64,000 nt of DNA. Source: Spartobacteria bacterium (lineage in GTDB: Bacteria; Verrucomicrobiota; Verrucomicrobiia; Chthoniobacterales; UBA10450). A model generated the notes under the pieces. It had not been told where the DNA came from, ran no database searches, and saw only the letters and a list, made by a program, of their open reading frames with translations. The stretch spans positions 124,001 to 188,000 of the forward strand of contig JAJPGZ010000009.1 in assembly GCA_021325495.1 (NCBI GenBank), given 5' to 3'. A program made the position numbers and the translations under genes. Position 1 is the first letter of the stretch, and each line of letters opens with the position of its first letter. Shown here piece by piece: positions 61,797 to 64,000 of this stretch.

Positions 61797-64000
61797 AAAC
61801 GCAAGACAGCGAAATCGTCCGGCGAACGTCCGCGTTTCGATTTTTAACCGACGAGCATTTCACTGCGCTCGAGCCGTTGCTCGAGGAAGAAAGTTACGAT
61901 TTCGGCGACGTCATCGTGAAGCAGGATGATCCGGCCGATTCGTTTTACATCCTGACTAAAGGACGCGCGCGCGCCTTGAAGGTTAAATCCGACGGCGAGG
62001 AAATTCCGCTGGGCGTTTTGAAACCGGGCGACAGTTTCGGTGAAGCTGCGCTTATGGATGGCGGGACGCGCAGCGCGACGGTGCGTTGCAGCACGGCGGT
62101 AGAAGTATTGCGGATCGACCGCGACGCGTTTCTAGAGTTGGTCGAGCGCGTGCCGGAGCTCAAGCACTACATCGAGATGACGGGGCGCAATCGCGCGCTG
62201 CAAAGTTTCCTTTATCAATTTAGCAATTTCGGAAGGCTGCCGGCGCTGGCGTTACGCTCGATGATCGACAAGTTGGAGCCGTTAGGCGTGGCGAAAGGCG
62301 AGTTGATCATCAAACAAGGCGACGCCGCCGGGCCGATGTACGTGATCGAGAAGGGGCGGGCGCGCGCCTTCATTGGCCTGAACGGCACGGAAAAGAACCT
62401 CGCGTTTTATCGCGAGGGCGATTTTTTTGGTGAGTTGTCGATCTTGAATGGATCGCCCCGCGCCGCGTCGGTGCAGGCCTTCACCGATTGCCAATTGCTC
62501 GCACTCGAACCGAAAACGGTGCTGGAGCTGCGCACCCGTTTCCCGGAATTCGAGAAGTTGTTAGGGGAACGGCTCGCTATTTACGAAGCAAAAAAGGAAG
62601 CGCGCATTCCGCTCGATTTCACGACTGAAACTCTGCCCGCCGAAACGCAGACGGCGAACAAAGTGGAGCTCGACGGCGAGCAACCGCCGGAGAAAGACGA
62701 CTCCGAAGATCCTTTCGTCGACGAGCAAGGTTACTTCAAGAAACGCGGCAAACGCATTCGCAAGATCGAACACATTCAGCAGATCGACGAAATGGATTGC
62801 GGCGCGGCGTCGTTAGGCATGATTTGCCGTCATTTCGGCCGCAAGGTTTCGCTCGCGCGGATTCGACAGCTTTGTCACACCGCCACCGACGGCACGAGCC
62901 TGAAGGCGCTGGTTCGCGCGGCGAGCGAGCTCGGACTCGCGGCGCGCGCGCTGAAAGTTTCAATTCGAAATCTCGGGTCAATGCCGTTGCCGGCAATCGT
63001 CCATTGGGAAGGCAATCACTGGATCGTCCTCTACGATGTCGATGAAGTGGAAGTGCGCGTGGCCGATCCGGGAATGGGCCTGCGCAAAATTCCGCGACGC
63101 GAATTCGAAACGAAATGGACCGGGTACGCGGCGCTCTTCGATTACACCACCGCATTCGAGCAGGCGCCGGAAAGTAAACCGGCGCTGGCGTGGATCGTTC
63201 CATTTCTGGCGCGGTTCAAAGTCATCTTTTTGCAAGTGCTCGGGCTCGCCGTCGCCGTCAGTTTGCTGCAACTGATCTTTCCCGTCTTTACGCAGATGGT
63301 GGTCGACAAAGTCATTGTCGATAATGATCTCGGACTGCTGAAGACGATTTTGTTAGGCTTGTTTGCGGCGCTGATCTTCGTGCAATTGTCCACGCTGGCG
63401 CAGGAATATTTGCTCGCGTTCGCGGCGGTGCGGCTGGATACCGCCGTCCTCGATTTTCTCAGTCGCAAGTTGTTGTCGCTGCCGATGACGTATTTCACGA
63501 GCCGGCGCACGGGCGACATTCAACGCCGTCTCGATGGCGCGCGGCAAGTTCGACAATTCGCCGTGCAACAGGGAATCGGTGCGCTGCTGGCGTTGATCTA
63601 TCTCGTCGGCGCGGTTTGTTTGATGTTGATCTATAGCCCGCTGTTAACGCTGGCGTTTTTCCTAACCATTCCCCTCTACCTCGGGTTGATGATCTTTTCG
63701 GTGAAGGTGTTGCGGCCGCTGTTTGCCGGCGTGGAAGAAAGCCAGGGGAAATACAGTTCGCATCAGATCGACGCGATCAAAGGCATCGAAGCGGTGAAAG
63801 CGGCCTCGGCCGAAAGCGCGTTTCGCGACGCGATGTTGAATGAGTTCCTTTCCGTTTCGAAGAAGTTGTTCCGCGCCAGCTTCATCGTGATGTCGTACGA
63901 CAGCGTGCTGCAATCAATCGGGTTGCTTTCGACCGCGATATTCCTCTGGGTCGGCGCGCTCCAAGTTATCCACGGTAGCCTGAGCGTCGGCGGATTTGTC
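61793..64000 (+). CDS. Peptidase-containing ABC exporter with two cyclic-nucleotide-binding domains (partial, 3' end outside window)
   Basis: My translation is open from ATG 61793 to the window edge (736 codons, no stop). Two cNMP-binding beta-barrels come first (about 15-130 and 155-265), each with a PGDSFGE- or EGDFFGE-type phosphate cassette. A C39 peptidase domain follows (about 325-460) with Cys336 in MDCGAA, His409 in GNHWIVL and Asp425 in ADPG, so it looks active. Membrane helices start at about 475; the ATPase domain lies beyond the window. It should cut leader peptides, often after GG, and export the cargo, perhaps under cAMP or cGMP control. The domain order is known in bacteriocin/type I exporters of cyanobacteria and relatives. 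No precursor-peptide gene is seen. Confidence 0.88.
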   Translation, partial: MKTQDSEIVRRTSAFRFLTDEHFTALEPLLEEESYDFGDVIVKQDDPADSFYILTKGRARALKVKSDGEEIPLGVLKPGDSFGEAALMDGGTRSATVRCSTAVEVLRIDRDAFLELVERVPELKHYIEMTGRNRALQSFLYQFSNFGRLPALALRSMIDKLEPLGVAKGELIIKQGDAAGPMYVIEKGRARAFIGLNGTEKNLAFYREGDFFGELSILNGSPRAASVQAFTDCQLLALEPKTVLELRTRFPEFEKLLGERLAIYEAKKEARIPLDFTTETLPAETQTANKVELDGEQPPEKDDSEDPFVDEQGYFKKRGKRIRKIEHIQQIDEMDCGAASLGMICRHFGRKVSLARIRQLCHTATDGTSLKALVRAASELGLAARALKVSIRNLGSMPLPAIVHWEGNHWIVLYDVDEVEVRVADPGMGLRKIPRREFETKWTGYAALFDYTTAFEQAPESKPALAWIVPFLARFKVIFLQVLGLAVAVSLLQLIFPVFTQMVVDKVIVDNDLGLLKTILLGLFAALIFVQLSTLAQEYLLAFAAVRLDTAVLDFLSRKLLSLPMTYFTSRRTGDIQRRLDGARQVRQFAVQQGIGALLALIYLVGAVCLMLIYSPLLTLAFFLTIPLYLGLMIFSVKVLRPLFAGVEESQGKYSSHQIDAIKGIEAVKAASAESAFRDAMLNEFLSVSKKLFRASFIVMSYDSVLQSIGLLSTAIFLWVGALQVIHGSLSVGGFV

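Overview
The window looks like chromosomal DNA of a Verrucomicrobiota bacterium (Spartobacteria/Chthoniobacter-like is my best guess; no rRNA is present to settle it). The evidence is an exosortase beside a PEP-CTERM surface protein, huge proteins built of autotransporter-associated beta-strand repeats, secreted glycoside hydrolases with thrombospondin-3-like Asp-rich tails, bactofilins, a DUF5069 protein, and moderately high GC. Coding density is high and no gene-free stretch exceeds 300 bases.

Layout. (1) 1-19.6 kb, all minus strand: a surface-polysaccharide locus. It has a CapK-like adenylate-forming enzyme (cut by the left edge), five GT4-type glycosyltransferases, a WecG/TagA-type transferase, a Wzy-like polymerase, a PglK-like ABC flippase, a YdjC-type deacetylase, a sulfotransferase, a carbamoyltransferase, three FkbM and three other SAM methyltransferases. 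Many genes overlap by 1-4 bases. (2) 19.7-28.4 kb, plus strand: an exosortase-EpsI fusion, a membrane-anchored TPR protein and a 1,689-residue PEP-CTERM protein, so glycan export and surface-protein sorting sit side by side. (3) 28.5-40.6 kb, plus: four large secreted proteins (beta-strand-repeat protein, sugar dehydrogenase-cytochrome fusion, GH28 pectinase-like enzyme, phosphoesterase-GH31 fusion) that end in a similar beta-rich module finishing in an aromatic-aromatic-Arg motif. (4) 40.7-51.7 kb, plus: icd, an S9 peptidase, pgi, a soluble histidine kinase, an NtrC-type sigma-54 activator, glnD and a sugar nucleotidyltransferase. (5) 51.7-60.6 kb, minus: DUF5069, two bactofilins, an STT3-like membrane glycosyltransferase, tRNA-Ile(CAT), a response regulator, an AsmA-like protein, small proteins, a PAP2 protein, fumarylacetoacetase and a partner gene. 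(6) 60.6-64 kb, plus: a PpiC-like protein and a C39-peptidase ABC exporter with two cyclic-nucleotide-binding domains (cut by the right edge).

The most unusual feature is not a gene. The 10-mer TGTCGATCTT (core of WTGTCGATCTTR) occurs at least 75 times by hand count, in both orientations, inside genes in several reading frames and between genes as tandem or inverted pairs. A second word, CCTAACGA, occurs about 46 times. Density near one per kb, lack of strand bias, inverted pairs near gene ends and absence from glycan-cluster and adhesin genes resemble DNA uptake sequences or HIP1-like genome words. This is inference and needs genome-wide counting.
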